Shown piece by piece: positions 8,234-15,594 of a stretch of DNA of 37,175 bases; position 1 is the stretch's first letter; the number at the start of each line of letters is the position of its first letter. Location: positions 1 to 37,175 of the forward strand of contig JANLXZ010000237.1 in the NCBI GenBank assembly GCA_031365375.1, given 5' to 3'. Source of the DNA: JAKFWF01 sp031365375. GTDB lineage: Bacteria > Pseudomonadota > Alphaproteobacteria > Rhizobiales > Hyphomicrobiaceae. Under the pieces are notes generated by a model. That model was not told where the DNA came from and made no database searches. It was given only the letters and a program-made list of their open reading frames with translations. The position numbers and the translations under genes were made by a program.

Positions 8234-9115
8234 ATGACGACGCTCAGAGGCAAGACACTATTCATTACTGGTGGAAGCCGCGGCATTGGCCTCGCCATTG
8301 CGCTTCGGGCGGCGCGCGATGGCGCCAATGTTGCGATCGCCGCAAAGACTGCCGAGCCCAACCCCAAACTGCCGGGTACGATACACACTGCGGCGGCCGA
8401 GATCGAAGCGGCCGGCGGCAGAGCGCTCCCGATTATGTGCGACATTCGCTTTGAGGATCAAGTGCGTGAAGCCGCAGCACAGACCGCCGCGAAATTTGGC
8501 GGCATCGATATCTGCGTGAACAACGCCAGCGCGATCTCGCTCACGCCAACCGAAAAGACAGATCCCAAGCGCTTCGATTTGATGTTCGGGATCAATACGC
8601 GCGGTACCTTCGTGACGACCCAAGCTTGCCTGCCCTACCTACGCAAATCCGACAACCCGCACGTGTTGATGTTGTCGCCGCCGCTAGATATGAACCCGAA
8701 GTGGTTTCAGCACCACGTCGCTTATTCGATCGCCAAGTACGGCATGAGCATGTGCGTGCTGGGCATGGCGGCCGAGTTCGAGCGCGATGGTATTGCGGTC
8801 AATGCCCTATGGCCGCGAACGACGATCGCGACGGCCGCTGTCAACAACCTGCTCGGGGGTGACAAATTGATGCGTATGAGCCGCACGCCGGCTATTCTTG
8901 CAGATGCCGCGCACCTCGTATTTTCGCAACCGGCTCGCAATTTCACCGGCAAGTTTCTGATCGACGATAACTTTCTTCACGATGTCGGCGGCGTCACCGA
9001 TTTCGAAAGCTATCGCGCCGACAAAACCATGCCTTTGGCGTTGGACTTCTTCGTTCCCGAAAGCAACGTACCGCCGCCCGGTGTGAAGGTCGTGCCTTTA
9101 CCTATGGGCGCGTGA
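8234..9115 (+). CDS. Short-chain dehydrogenase, HSDL2-like
   Basis: 293-aa NAD(P)-dependent oxidoreductase. The ATG at 8234 has GGAG 10 nt upstream; a TTG at 8201 would add 11 residues without support. The Rossmann nucleotide motif is TGGSRGIG (12-19), with NNAS (96-99) and the catalytic Y164-x3-K168 in AYSIAKYGMS. The stretches KTAEPNPKLPGTIHTAA and INTRGTFVTTQACLPYL, LSPPLDMNPKWFQHH and NALWPRTTIATAA are strongly like the N-terminal domain of HSDL2 (hydroxysteroid dehydrogenase-like 2). The SCP2 lipid-transfer domain found in animal HSDL2 is absent; the protein ends shortly after a Pro-rich tail. Physiological substrate unknown; fatty acyl or steroid-type alcohols are possible. Confidence 0.88.
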   Translation: MTTLRGKTLFITGGSRGIGLAIALRAARDGANVAIAAKTAEPNPKLPGTIHTAAAEIEAAGGRALPIMCDIRFEDQVREAAAQTAAKFGGIDICVNNASAISLTPTEKTDPKRFDLMFGINTRGTFVTTQACLPYLRKSDNPHVLMLSPPLDMNPKWFQHHVAYSIAKYGMSMCVLGMAAEFERDGIAVNALWPRTTIATAAVNNLLGGDKLMRMSRTPAILADAAHLVFSQPARNFTGKFLIDDNFLHDVGGVTDFESYRADKTMPLALDFFVPESNVPPPGVKVVPLPMGA

Positions 9116-9159
9116 TGGCCTTTTAATCCGACAAACTTCTTGAGTGCGAAATCACAGCC

Positions 9160-10098
9160 ATGACCACCCTCCTCATCACCCATCCGAGCTTTGTCCTGCA
9201 CGATACGGGCGCTGGCCATCCCGAGCGGCCCGATCGCATGCGCGCGATCGACAAGGTGTTGGCGCACGAGATTTTCCAAACGCTCACCCGGATGGATGCC
9301 CCGCTACGCGAGGACGTTGAAGCTGCGATCGCGCTGGCTCACCCGGTCGAGTATGTGGCGGCGATCAAGGCGGCACGCCCAGCCAAAGGTGAGGAAGCAG
9401 TTCGGCTTGATCCGGACACGGTGTTGTCCTCCGGAAGTTGGGAACCAGCCTTACGTGCGGTCGGCGCCGGCATGTTGGCTGTCGATCAGGTGATGTCGGG
9501 CGCTTCACAGAACGCATTCTGCCAGGTGCGCCCGTGCGGGCATCATGCCGAAACCGCCAAGGCGATGGGATTTTGCCTTTTCAACAATGTCGCGGTGGCG
9601 GCGCGTTATGCCCAGCAGAAGCATGGCGCCGAGCGCGTCGCCATCGTCGATTGGGACGTGCACCACGGCAACGGCACACAAGATATTTTCTGGGCGGACA
9701 AGTCTGTCTTCTTTGCCTCCACGCATCAGATGCCGTTGTATCCCGGCACTGGCGCGTTAGGTGAAACCGGCGACGGCAATATCTGGAATGCACCTCTGCG
9801 ACCCAACGATGGGGGCGAGCAGTTTCGTGCGGCGATGGAGCAACGCATCCTGCCCGCGCTACGCAATTTTAGCCCGGATCTGATCCTCATCTCTGCTGGC
9901 TTCGATGCGCACGAAGCCGATCCGCTTGCCAATCTGCGCTTTGTCGAGGAGGATTTTGCCTGGGGTACGGAACAGCTGCTCGAGGTTGCCGAGCGTCACG
10001 CAAATGGGCGCGTCGTCTCGATACTCGAAGGCGGCTATGATTTGACGGCGTTGGCCCGATCTGTCGCCGTTCACGTCAAACGCTTGATGGATGCTTGA
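9160..10098 (+). CDS. Histone-deacetylase-family amidohydrolase
   Basis: A 312-aa zinc amidohydrolase of the arginase/deacetylase fold, class II HDAC-like. Active-site residues are visible: the tandem His pair in RPCGHHAE (H128, H129), zinc ligands D166 and H168 in VDWDVHHGNGTQ, D249 in SAGFDAHEADPLA, and the transition-state Tyr in EGGYDL (Y293). The N-terminal HPERPDRMRAI block is also typical. Bacterial members deacetylate acetylpolyamines, acetoin-related substrates or lysine side chains; which applies here is unknown. It ends 31 nt before the xseB start, and the hdac-xseB neighbourhood recurs in alphaproteobacteria, so co-transcription is likely. Confidence 0.9.
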   Translation: MTTLLITHPSFVLHDTGAGHPERPDRMRAIDKVLAHEIFQTLTRMDAPLREDVEAAIALAHPVEYVAAIKAARPAKGEEAVRLDPDTVLSSGSWEPALRAVGAGMLAVDQVMSGASQNAFCQVRPCGHHAETAKAMGFCLFNNVAVAARYAQQKHGAERVAIVDWDVHHGNGTQDIFWADKSVFFASTHQMPLYPGTGALGETGDGNIWNAPLRPNDGGEQFRAAMEQRILPALRNFSPDLILISAGFDAHEADPLANLRFVEEDFAWGTEQLLEVAERHANGRVVSILEGGYDLTALARSVAVHVKRLMDA

Positions 10099-10129
10099 GG
10101 CACCACGGCTAAATATCGAGGTCATGATC

Positions 10130-10396
10130 ATGAGCAATGACAGAAGCGCGACCAAGTTCGCCGATATAAAGGATATGCCATTCGAGCGCGCATTGAAGGA
10201 GCTGGAGACGATTGTCGGCCGCCTGGAGCGCGGAGATGTGGAACTTGAGGAAAGCATTACGATCTATGAACGGGGCGAGGCTCTAAAGGAGCATTGCGAT
10301 CGAATGCTGAAAGCGGCGGAGGCGAAGGTTGAGCGTCTGACGTTTGGTCAGGACGGCCAGCCGAAAGGAGTCGAGCCACTCGATCCGGACGTTTAA
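10130..10396 (+). CDS. xseB: Exodeoxyribonuclease VII small subunit
   Basis: 88-aa cytosolic subunit that binds XseA to form exonuclease VII, which degrades single-stranded DNA to oligonucleotides. The conserved core FERALKELETIVGRLERGD followed by LEESITIYERGEAL is the whole XseB signature: two antiparallel amphipathic helices. Several starts are possible: ATG at 10091 and 10124 are in frame, but GAGG (10118-10121) is correctly placed only for the ATG at 10130. The C-terminal tail GQPKGVEPLDPDV is as usual. xseA is not in the window. Confidence 0.95.
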   Translation: MSNDRSATKFADIKDMPFERALKELETIVGRLERGDVELEESITIYERGEALKEHCDRMLKAAEAKVERLTFGQDGQPKGVEPLDPDV

Positions 10397-10511
10397 TGAG
10401 TGGTCTGCGTCACTATTGCCTTCAGATTGTGCCAATCCAGTCGTTGGATAATGGCATACTCTCGACAGCGCAATACACGATCTGAGGATCGATCCGCGGA
10501 GGCCAATTGCC

Positions 10512-12437
10512 GTGACTTCGCCATCCAAAACGCCTTTGCTAGATCGCGTGGAGACACCTGAAGACCTGCGTCGCCTGCCGAAAAAGGATCTGCGGCAGTT
10601 GGCAGCTGAACTGCGGCAGGAGACGATCGAAGCCGTTTCGGTCACCGGCGGCCATCTGGGGGCAGGATTGGGTGTCGTCGAGCTGACGGTCGCGCTGCAC
10701 TACACCTTCAACACGCCGGCCGACCGCTTGATTTGGGATGTTGGCCACCAAGCCTATCCGCACAAAATTCTCACGGGCCGCCGCGATCGTATCCGCACGC
10801 TGCGGCAGAGCGGTGGACTATCCGGCTTCACCAAGCGGATGGAAAGCGTATACGATCCATTCGGTGCCGCGCACTCATCGACGTCGATTTCCGCGAGCCT
10901 GGGGATGGCGGTCGCACGCGATTTGTCGGGGGCCGACAATAACGTCATTGCCGTGATCGGCGATGGCGCCATGAGTGCTGGCATGGCCTATGAGGCGCTA
11001 AACAACGCCGGTGCTCGCAATGAACGTCTGATCGTCATCCTCAACGATAATGACATGTCGATTGCGCCACCGACCGGTGCCCTGTCGCATTATCTCGCGC
11101 GCACCACCTCGAGCGGCACCTATCTGTACATGCGCGACGTCGCCAAGCAATTGGCCAAGCGCTTGCCCAAGAGCTGGGAACGGCGGGCTGCGCGAATCGA
11201 GGAATACACGCGTGTGCTGTGGCAGGGCGGTGCTTGGTTCGAAGAGCTTGGCTTCTATTATGTGGGTCCGATCGACGGCCATGACCTCGATCAGCTGCTG
11301 CCGGTGCTACGCAATGTGCGCGACGCAAAGGAAGGTCCGATCCTGGTCCATGTGGTGACCAAAAAAGGTAAGGGGTACGCTCCGGCCGAGAGTTCCAGCG
11401 ACAAATATCACGGCGTCAATAAGTTCAACGTGATCACGGGCGACCAAGTCAAACCGAAGCCCAATGCCCCATCCTACACGCGCGTTTTTGCAGACAGCTT
11501 GATTGCCGAAGCCCGCCGTGACGACAAGATCGTCGCCGTGACTGCAGCGATGCCAACGGGTACCGGCCTCGATGTATTCGGCGAGGAGTTTCCACAACGC
11601 ACGTTTGATGTCGGCATTGCAGAACAGCATGCAGTGACTTTCGCGGCCGGTTTGGCGACGGAAGGCTACAAGCCGTTCTGCGCAATCTATTCGACGTTTC
11701 TCCAGCGCGGGTACGATCAGATCGTGCACGATGTGGCGATCCAAAACCTACCCGTTCGCTTTGCCATCGATCGGGCCGGCCTTGTCGGTGCCGACGGGCC
11801 GACGCATGCCGGATCGTTCGACCTCGCCTATCTCGGTTGCCTGCCCAATTTCGTGCTGATGGCAGCAGCCGACGAGGCTGAACTCGTGCACATGGTTGCA
11901 ACAGCCGTCGCACTCGATGATCGCCCTTGCGCGTTCCGCTATCCTCGTGGCGAGGGCAATGGGGTTGTCATGCCCGAGGCCGGTCAACCCCTCGAAATCG
12001 GGCGTGGGCGGATCTTGCGCGAAGGCTCCACCGTTGCCATTCTGTCGTTGGGCACACGTCTCGCCGATGCGCTCAAGGCTGCCGATCAGCTTGCCGCGAT
12101 GGGCCTGTCGACAACGGTCGTTGACGCGCGCTTCGCCAAGCCTCTCGACACGGCGCTGATCGATCGTCTCGCGCGCGAACACGAGGTGCTGATCACGGTC
12201 GAGGAGGGCTCTGTGGGAGGCTTCGGCGCGTTCGTGCTGCACCATCTGGCTGATGCCGGGTTGCTCGACGGTGGACTGAAGGTTCGCACCATGACGCTCC
12301 CCGATATATTCATCGATCACGACAAGCCAGAGAAAATGTACGCTGACGCGGGGCTCGATGCGGCTGGCATAGCGGCGAAGGCATTGGCCGCGTTGGGACG
12401 CGATGCCCTTTTGCGTCAATCAACTCACCGGGCCTGA
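10512..12437 (+). CDS. dxs: 1-deoxy-D-xylulose-5-phosphate synthase
   Basis: A 641-aa thiamine-diphosphate enzyme that condenses pyruvate and glyceraldehyde 3-phosphate, the first step of the MEP isoprenoid route and a supply of precursor for thiamine and pyridoxal. Visible residues: GGHLG (H48), WDVGHQ, the TPP motif beginning GDGAMSAG (150-157) and ending in LNDNDMSIA, and the transketolase Glu in DVGIAEQHAVTF (E371). Full length for the family. The start is GTG at 10512 with GGAGG at 10498-10502, 9 nt upstream. The farnesyl diphosphate synthase gene (ispA) that often sits between xseB and dxs in alphaproteobacteria is absent here; the 115-nt gap holds no gene. Confidence 0.97.
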   Translation: MTSPSKTPLLDRVETPEDLRRLPKKDLRQLAAELRQETIEAVSVTGGHLGAGLGVVELTVALHYTFNTPADRLIWDVGHQAYPHKILTGRRDRIRTLRQSGGLSGFTKRMESVYDPFGAAHSSTSISASLGMAVARDLSGADNNVIAVIGDGAMSAGMAYEALNNAGARNERLIVILNDNDMSIAPPTGALSHYLARTTSSGTYLYMRDVAKQLAKRLPKSWERRAARIEEYTRVLWQGGAWFEELGFYYVGPIDGHDLDQLLPVLRNVRDAKEGPILVHVVTKKGKGYAPAESSSDKYHGVNKFNVITGDQVKPKPNAPSYTRVFADSLIAEARRDDKIVAVTAAMPTGTGLDVFGEEFPQRTFDVGIAEQHAVTFAAGLATEGYKPFCAIYSTFLQRGYDQIVHDVAIQNLPVRFAIDRAGLVGADGPTHAGSFDLAYLGCLPNFVLMAAADEAELVHMVATAVALDDRPCAFRYPRGEGNGVVMPEAGQPLEIGRGRILREGSTVAILSLGTRLADALKAADQLAAMGLSTTVVDARFAKPLDTALIDRLAREHEVLITVEEGSVGGFGAFVLHHLADAGLLDGGLKVRTMTLPDIFIDHDKPEKMYADAGLDAAGIAAKALAALGRDALLRQSTHRA

Positions 12438-12491
12438 GTCAACGGCAGGCGTGGGTGAGAAATTCAGCTTTCTGATGTAAGGTATTGTCGG

Positions 12492-12519
12492 TTCACATAG
12501 CGTTCATGCGCGTGATAAT
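12492..12519 (+). promoter_or_regulatory. Candidate promoter for the 88-aa exported protein gene
   Basis: TTCACA (12492-12497) and GATAAT (12514-12519), 16-nt spacer, about 64 nt before the ATG at 12583. Each hexamer is one base from consensus. Candidate only. Confidence 0.4.
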
Positions 12520-12540
12520 ACTCCTAGTGCGGAACGTACG

Positions 12541-12554
12541 AGCGGATGTCCGCT
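12541..12554. repeat. Short perfect palindrome in the leader of the 88-aa gene
   Basis: AGCGGA-TG-TCCGCT, arms of 6 bp around 2 nt, 28 nt upstream of the ATG at 12583 and downstream of the candidate promoter. It could be an operator half-site pair or a small leader hairpin. Confidence 0.4.
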
Positions 12555-12582
12555 TGCACGCCGCGAGGGAGAGAAGACCTAA

Positions 12583-12849
12583 ATGAAATCACTCATGATT
12601 GCCGCCGGCTTGCTCATTGTCGGAGCCACGGCTGCCAGTGCCCAATATGCGCCTGCGCCTTGGAGTCGTGGTAACCACCCGTACGCGGAACGTCATCACG
12701 CGACTTGTCAGGATAAGGCGTTCCGTTTGCATAATTACGAGCGTCGCTCCGGGCGCGACGGTCACATCGATCGCCGCGAACGCATGACGATCGAAGCGCT
12801 GCGCCGTGATCTCGACCGTAGCTGCGGCCGTTTCCGTCATCGCGGCTGA
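12583..12849 (+). CDS. Small exported basic protein of unknown function
   Basis: 88 aa. Signal peptide MKSLMIAAGLLIVGATAASA followed by Q at residue 21. The mature part is rich in His and Arg (HPYAERHHATCQDKAFRLH) with two cysteines (near residues 44 and 82) that could form a disulfide, and an RRSGRDGHIDRRERMTIEAL block that looks like an EF-hand-type or helical linker. I do not recognise a named family. GGGAG lies about 12 nt before the ATG. It is followed by a convincing terminator, so it is probably a single-gene transcription unit. Confidence 0.72.
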   Translation: MKSLMIAAGLLIVGATAASAQYAPAPWSRGNHPYAERHHATCQDKAFRLHNYERRSGRDGHIDRRERMTIEALRRDLDRSCGRFRHRG

Positions 12850-12877
12850 GCCAGTTGGCTCACGCCGTTTGCGCTAT

Positions 12878-12920
12878 CGCCCCTCGTCGCGACAATCGCG
12901 GTGGGGGGCGTTTCGTTTTG
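12878..12920 (+). terminator. Rho-independent terminator
   Basis: Long interrupted hairpin: outer stem CGCCCC (12878-12883) / GGGGCG (12905-12910), inner stem CGCGA (12888-12892) / TCGCG (12896-12900), followed by TTTCGTTTTG. It closes the 88-aa gene before cydA. Confidence 0.75.
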
Positions 12921-13029
12921 CACATTGCGTCGCGCCTCATTGATCGTTTGACCAAACATACAGATCGCAGTCCACAATTGTGAAATTCCGGGTATGGTCG
13001 CGTTTCAGAGCAACTCTGGGACGGGCATT

Positions 13030-14418
13030 ATGGACTTTGACGCGCTCGCGCTGGCACGTTTCCAATTCGCTTTCACGATGACTTTCCACATCGTGTTTCC
13101 TGCGTTCTCGATCGGGCTCGCAAGCTACCTCGCCGTGTTGGAAGCCCTGTGGCTGCAAACGGGGCGCGCTGTTTATCTCGAGCTTTTCAACTATTGGAAG
13201 AAGATATTCTCGCTGGCATTTGGCATGGGTGTCGTGTCGGGGATCGTCATGAGCTACCAGTTTGGCACGAACTGGAGTGTCTTCTCCGACAAGACCGGCC
13301 CGGTGCTGGGGCCGCTGATGGGATACGAAGTTCTGTCGGCCTTTTTTCTCGAGGCCGGATTTCTCGGCGTAATGCTTTTCGGGATGAACCGCGTCGGTCG
13401 CGGATTGCACTTTTTCGCCACCTCGATGGTTGCCGTCGGCACGCTCTTTTCGGCGTTCTGGATCATCTCCGTCAACAGCTGGATGCAAACGCCGGCGGGT
13501 TTCGCGATGAACGCGATGGGACAATTCATCGTGACGGACTGGTGGGCCGTCGTGTTCAATCCTTCGTTCCCCTATCGCCTCGTTCACATGGTGCTTGCAG
13601 CGTACCTCACCACGGCGTTCGTGGTCGGGGCAGTGGGCGCATTTCATTTGCTGCGCGACAAGCGTAACGAACGCGCCCGCGTGATGTTCTCGATGGCGAT
13701 GTGGATGGCAGCGCTCGTCTCGCCGATCCAAATCGCGGCGGGTGACGTGCATGGCCTCAATACTCTGAAGTATCAGCCGGCAAAGGTCGCGGCGATGGAG
13801 GGGCACTTCGAGACCCAGAAAGGCGCGCCCTTGATCCTGTTCGGTTGGCCCGACATGGCGGCTGAGACGACACGTTTCGCAGTGGCGATCCCAAAGCTCG
13901 GCAGTTACGTGCTTACCCGTGATTGGGACAGTGAAATCAAAGGACTGAAAGCATGGCCTAAAGACCAGCGCCCGAATGCGACCATCGTTTTTTGGAGCTT
14001 TCGGGTAATGGTCGGGATCGGCGTCGCGATGTTGCTCGTCGGTTTGTCGAGCCTGATCCTGCGGTGGCGAGGGAGACTTTACGAGAGCGCCTGGATGCAT
14101 CGGTTCGTGCTGGTAATGGGACCAGCAGGTTTCGTCGCCGTTATCGCTGGATGGATCACGACAGAGGTCGGTCGCCAGCCGTATACGGTGTACGGCCTGC
14201 TCACGACGGCTCAATCGGCATCTCCGTTGGCAGCACCTGCTGTTGGCGGTTCCTTGATCGCATTTATCGTCGTCTATTTCACCGTGTTCGGTGCCGGCAC
14301 GTTTTATACGCTGCGAATGATGGGCAAGACACCCGAGACACAAGAACCGGACATGCCGCAGGGCGTGCCGGAGCGAGCGGCCGGGATCACGCCGATCGCG
14401 GCTGTGCAGCCAAATTAG
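13030..14418 (+). CDS. cydA: Cytochrome bd-type (cyanide-insensitive) ubiquinol oxidase subunit I
   Basis: A 462-aa inner-membrane subunit that oxidises quinol and reduces oxygen to water. Heme ligands: H20 in FTMTFHIVFP (b595-type), H186 in YRLVHMVLAA and M327 in WSFRVMVGI (b558). Conserved E100 and E108 and GRQPY (381-385) are present. The Q-loop after GDVHGLNTLKYQPAK is short, as in the CIO/CioA subgroup rather than E. coli CydA. ATG 13030 (MDFDALALARFQFAFT) is the family start; ATG 12994 would add 12 atypical residues. The next gene is cydB. No cydDC assembly transporter is present nearby. Confidence 0.96.
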   Translation: MDFDALALARFQFAFTMTFHIVFPAFSIGLASYLAVLEALWLQTGRAVYLELFNYWKKIFSLAFGMGVVSGIVMSYQFGTNWSVFSDKTGPVLGPLMGYEVLSAFFLEAGFLGVMLFGMNRVGRGLHFFATSMVAVGTLFSAFWIISVNSWMQTPAGFAMNAMGQFIVTDWWAVVFNPSFPYRLVHMVLAAYLTTAFVVGAVGAFHLLRDKRNERARVMFSMAMWMAALVSPIQIAAGDVHGLNTLKYQPAKVAAMEGHFETQKGAPLILFGWPDMAAETTRFAVAIPKLGSYVLTRDWDSEIKGLKAWPKDQRPNATIVFWSFRVMVGIGVAMLLVGLSSLILRWRGRLYESAWMHRFVLVMGPAGFVAVIAGWITTEVGRQPYTVYGLLTTAQSASPLAAPAVGGSLIAFIVVYFTVFGAGTFYTLRMMGKTPETQEPDMPQGVPERAAGITPIAAVQPN

Positions 14419-14438
14419 GCAACCCCGGGGAGTTGATG

Positions 14439-15452
14439 ATGGGCGATATCGTTCTCGATCTACCGTTCATCTGGGCCGGTCTGATTGCCTTCGCCGTGCT
14501 GGCTTACGTATTGTTCGATGGCTTCGATCTCGGCATCGGCATGTTGTTCCCTTTCGGGTCCGGCAAGGCTGATCGCGACACCATGATGAACTCGGTGACG
14601 CCGGTCTGGGATGGTAACGAAACGTGGCTCGTCCTTGGCGGCGGCGGCTTGCTCGCGGTATTCCCACTCGCGTATGCGATCGTAATGCCGGCCCTCTATG
14701 CACCGATCGTCGCGATGTTGTTGGGACTGATCTTCCGCGGCGTGGCGTTCGAGTTTCGTTGGCGTAGTGGCCGGCACGAACGTTTTTGGGATTGGGCATT
14801 CACATGTGGATCTGCGATCGCGACATTCTCGCAAGGCATCGCACTTGGCGCACTGGTCCAGGGCATCCCCGTGAAAGATCGCGCATACGGTGGTGGGTGG
14901 TGGGACTGGTTGACGCCTTTCAGTGTGCTGACAGGTCTGGCGCTGATGGTTGGATATATGCTGCTCGGTGCAACCTGGCTCGTTCTCAAGACGGAAGGTG
15001 AGCTGCAAAAGAGCGCTTTTCGGTGGTCCAAAATCGCCGGTGTCGGCACCCTCGCGCTGATCGGTATCGTGAGCCTCTGGACCCCATTTCTCAATCCAGT
15101 GTTCATGACCCGTTGGTTTGCCTGGCCGCAGATTTTGTACACGGCACCCGTCCCACTTTTGGTACTTGCGTGCGCGGCGACGCTGTTTGTTGGTTTAAGT
15201 CGGGGCTGGGAACTGTTGCCTTTCTTGGCGTCGGTGGGTCTGTTTGTGTTGTCGTACATCGGGCTCGGCATCAGCTTTTATCCCTACCTCGTGCCGCCGA
15301 CACTCACGATCTGGCAAGCTGCTGCCCCCGACAACAGCCTGAAATTTTTGCTGGTGGGAGCGGTCGTGCTGTTACCGTTGATCCTGGCCTATACCGCTTA
15401 TTCGTATTGGGTGTTTCGTGGCAAAGTCGATCAAACCGGTGGTTATCATTGA
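14439..15452 (+). CDS. cydB: Cytochrome bd-type ubiquinol oxidase subunit II
   Basis: A 337-aa multi-spanning partner of CydA. The N-terminal YVLFDGFDLGIGMLFPF and the VWDGNETWLVLGGGGLLAVF block are diagnostic. Two adjacent ATGs exist: 14436 lies only 3 nt after GGGGAG (14427-14432), 14439 lies 6 nt after it and is preferred. The open frame extends far upstream but only as cydA shadow. The TGA stop overlaps the TTG of the mini-subunit. With cydA it forms a low-proton-pumping, cyanide-tolerant terminal oxidase used under low oxygen or respiratory stress. Confidence 0.96.
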   Translation: MGDIVLDLPFIWAGLIAFAVLAYVLFDGFDLGIGMLFPFGSGKADRDTMMNSVTPVWDGNETWLVLGGGGLLAVFPLAYAIVMPALYAPIVAMLLGLIFRGVAFEFRWRSGRHERFWDWAFTCGSAIATFSQGIALGALVQGIPVKDRAYGGGWWDWLTPFSVLTGLALMVGYMLLGATWLVLKTEGELQKSAFRWSKIAGVGTLALIGIVSLWTPFLNPVFMTRWFAWPQILYTAPVPLLVLACAATLFVGLSRGWELLPFLASVGLFVLSYIGLGISFYPYLVPPTLTIWQAAAPDNSLKFLLVGAVVLLPLILAYTAYSYWVFRGKVDQTGGYH

Positions 15453-15586
15453 GCGGGCGAGGGCAAGAGCGTGACGGCAGCGCTCCACTTTGGCGGCGGC
15501 TGGCTTGGTTCTTCGCGTTGTGGTTCGCTGGTGTCGCCGTGGTCGGCACGATCGCATTCGTCTTGCGCAAAGTGTTGATCGGCTGA
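15449..15586 (+). CDS. DUF2474-like small subunit of the bd-type oxidase
   Basis: A 45-aa protein starting at TTG 15449, overlapping the cydB stop as TTGA; no ATG or GTG is available in this frame. It has a short basic/polar N-terminus, then APLWRRLAWFFALWFAGVAV and a single transmembrane helix ending FVLRKVLIG. The PLWRRL(A/G)W-helix pattern after cydB matches the DUF2474 family and has the same place and topology as CydX/CioZ-type accessory subunits, which stabilise heme binding. Too short to be found by ordinary ORF length cut-offs. It ends 8 nt before the convergent dnaE stop. The role is inferred from position and family. Confidence 0.82.
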   Translation: MSGRGQERDGSAPLWRRLAWFFALWFAGVAVVGTIAFVLRKVLIG

Positions 15587-15594
15587 TCAGTTCG

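Noticed and set aside
12937..14343. 468-codon open frame antisense to cydA
   Set aside because: It is the mirror of a highly conserved cydA gene, extremely rich in Arg, His and Asp, with no ribosome site and no family-like block. Long antisense frames are expected in GC-rich DNA.
13992..14435. N-terminal extension of the cydB frame
   Set aside because: Shadow of the cydA 3' end. CydB proteins start with the helix that follows MGDIVLDLPF.
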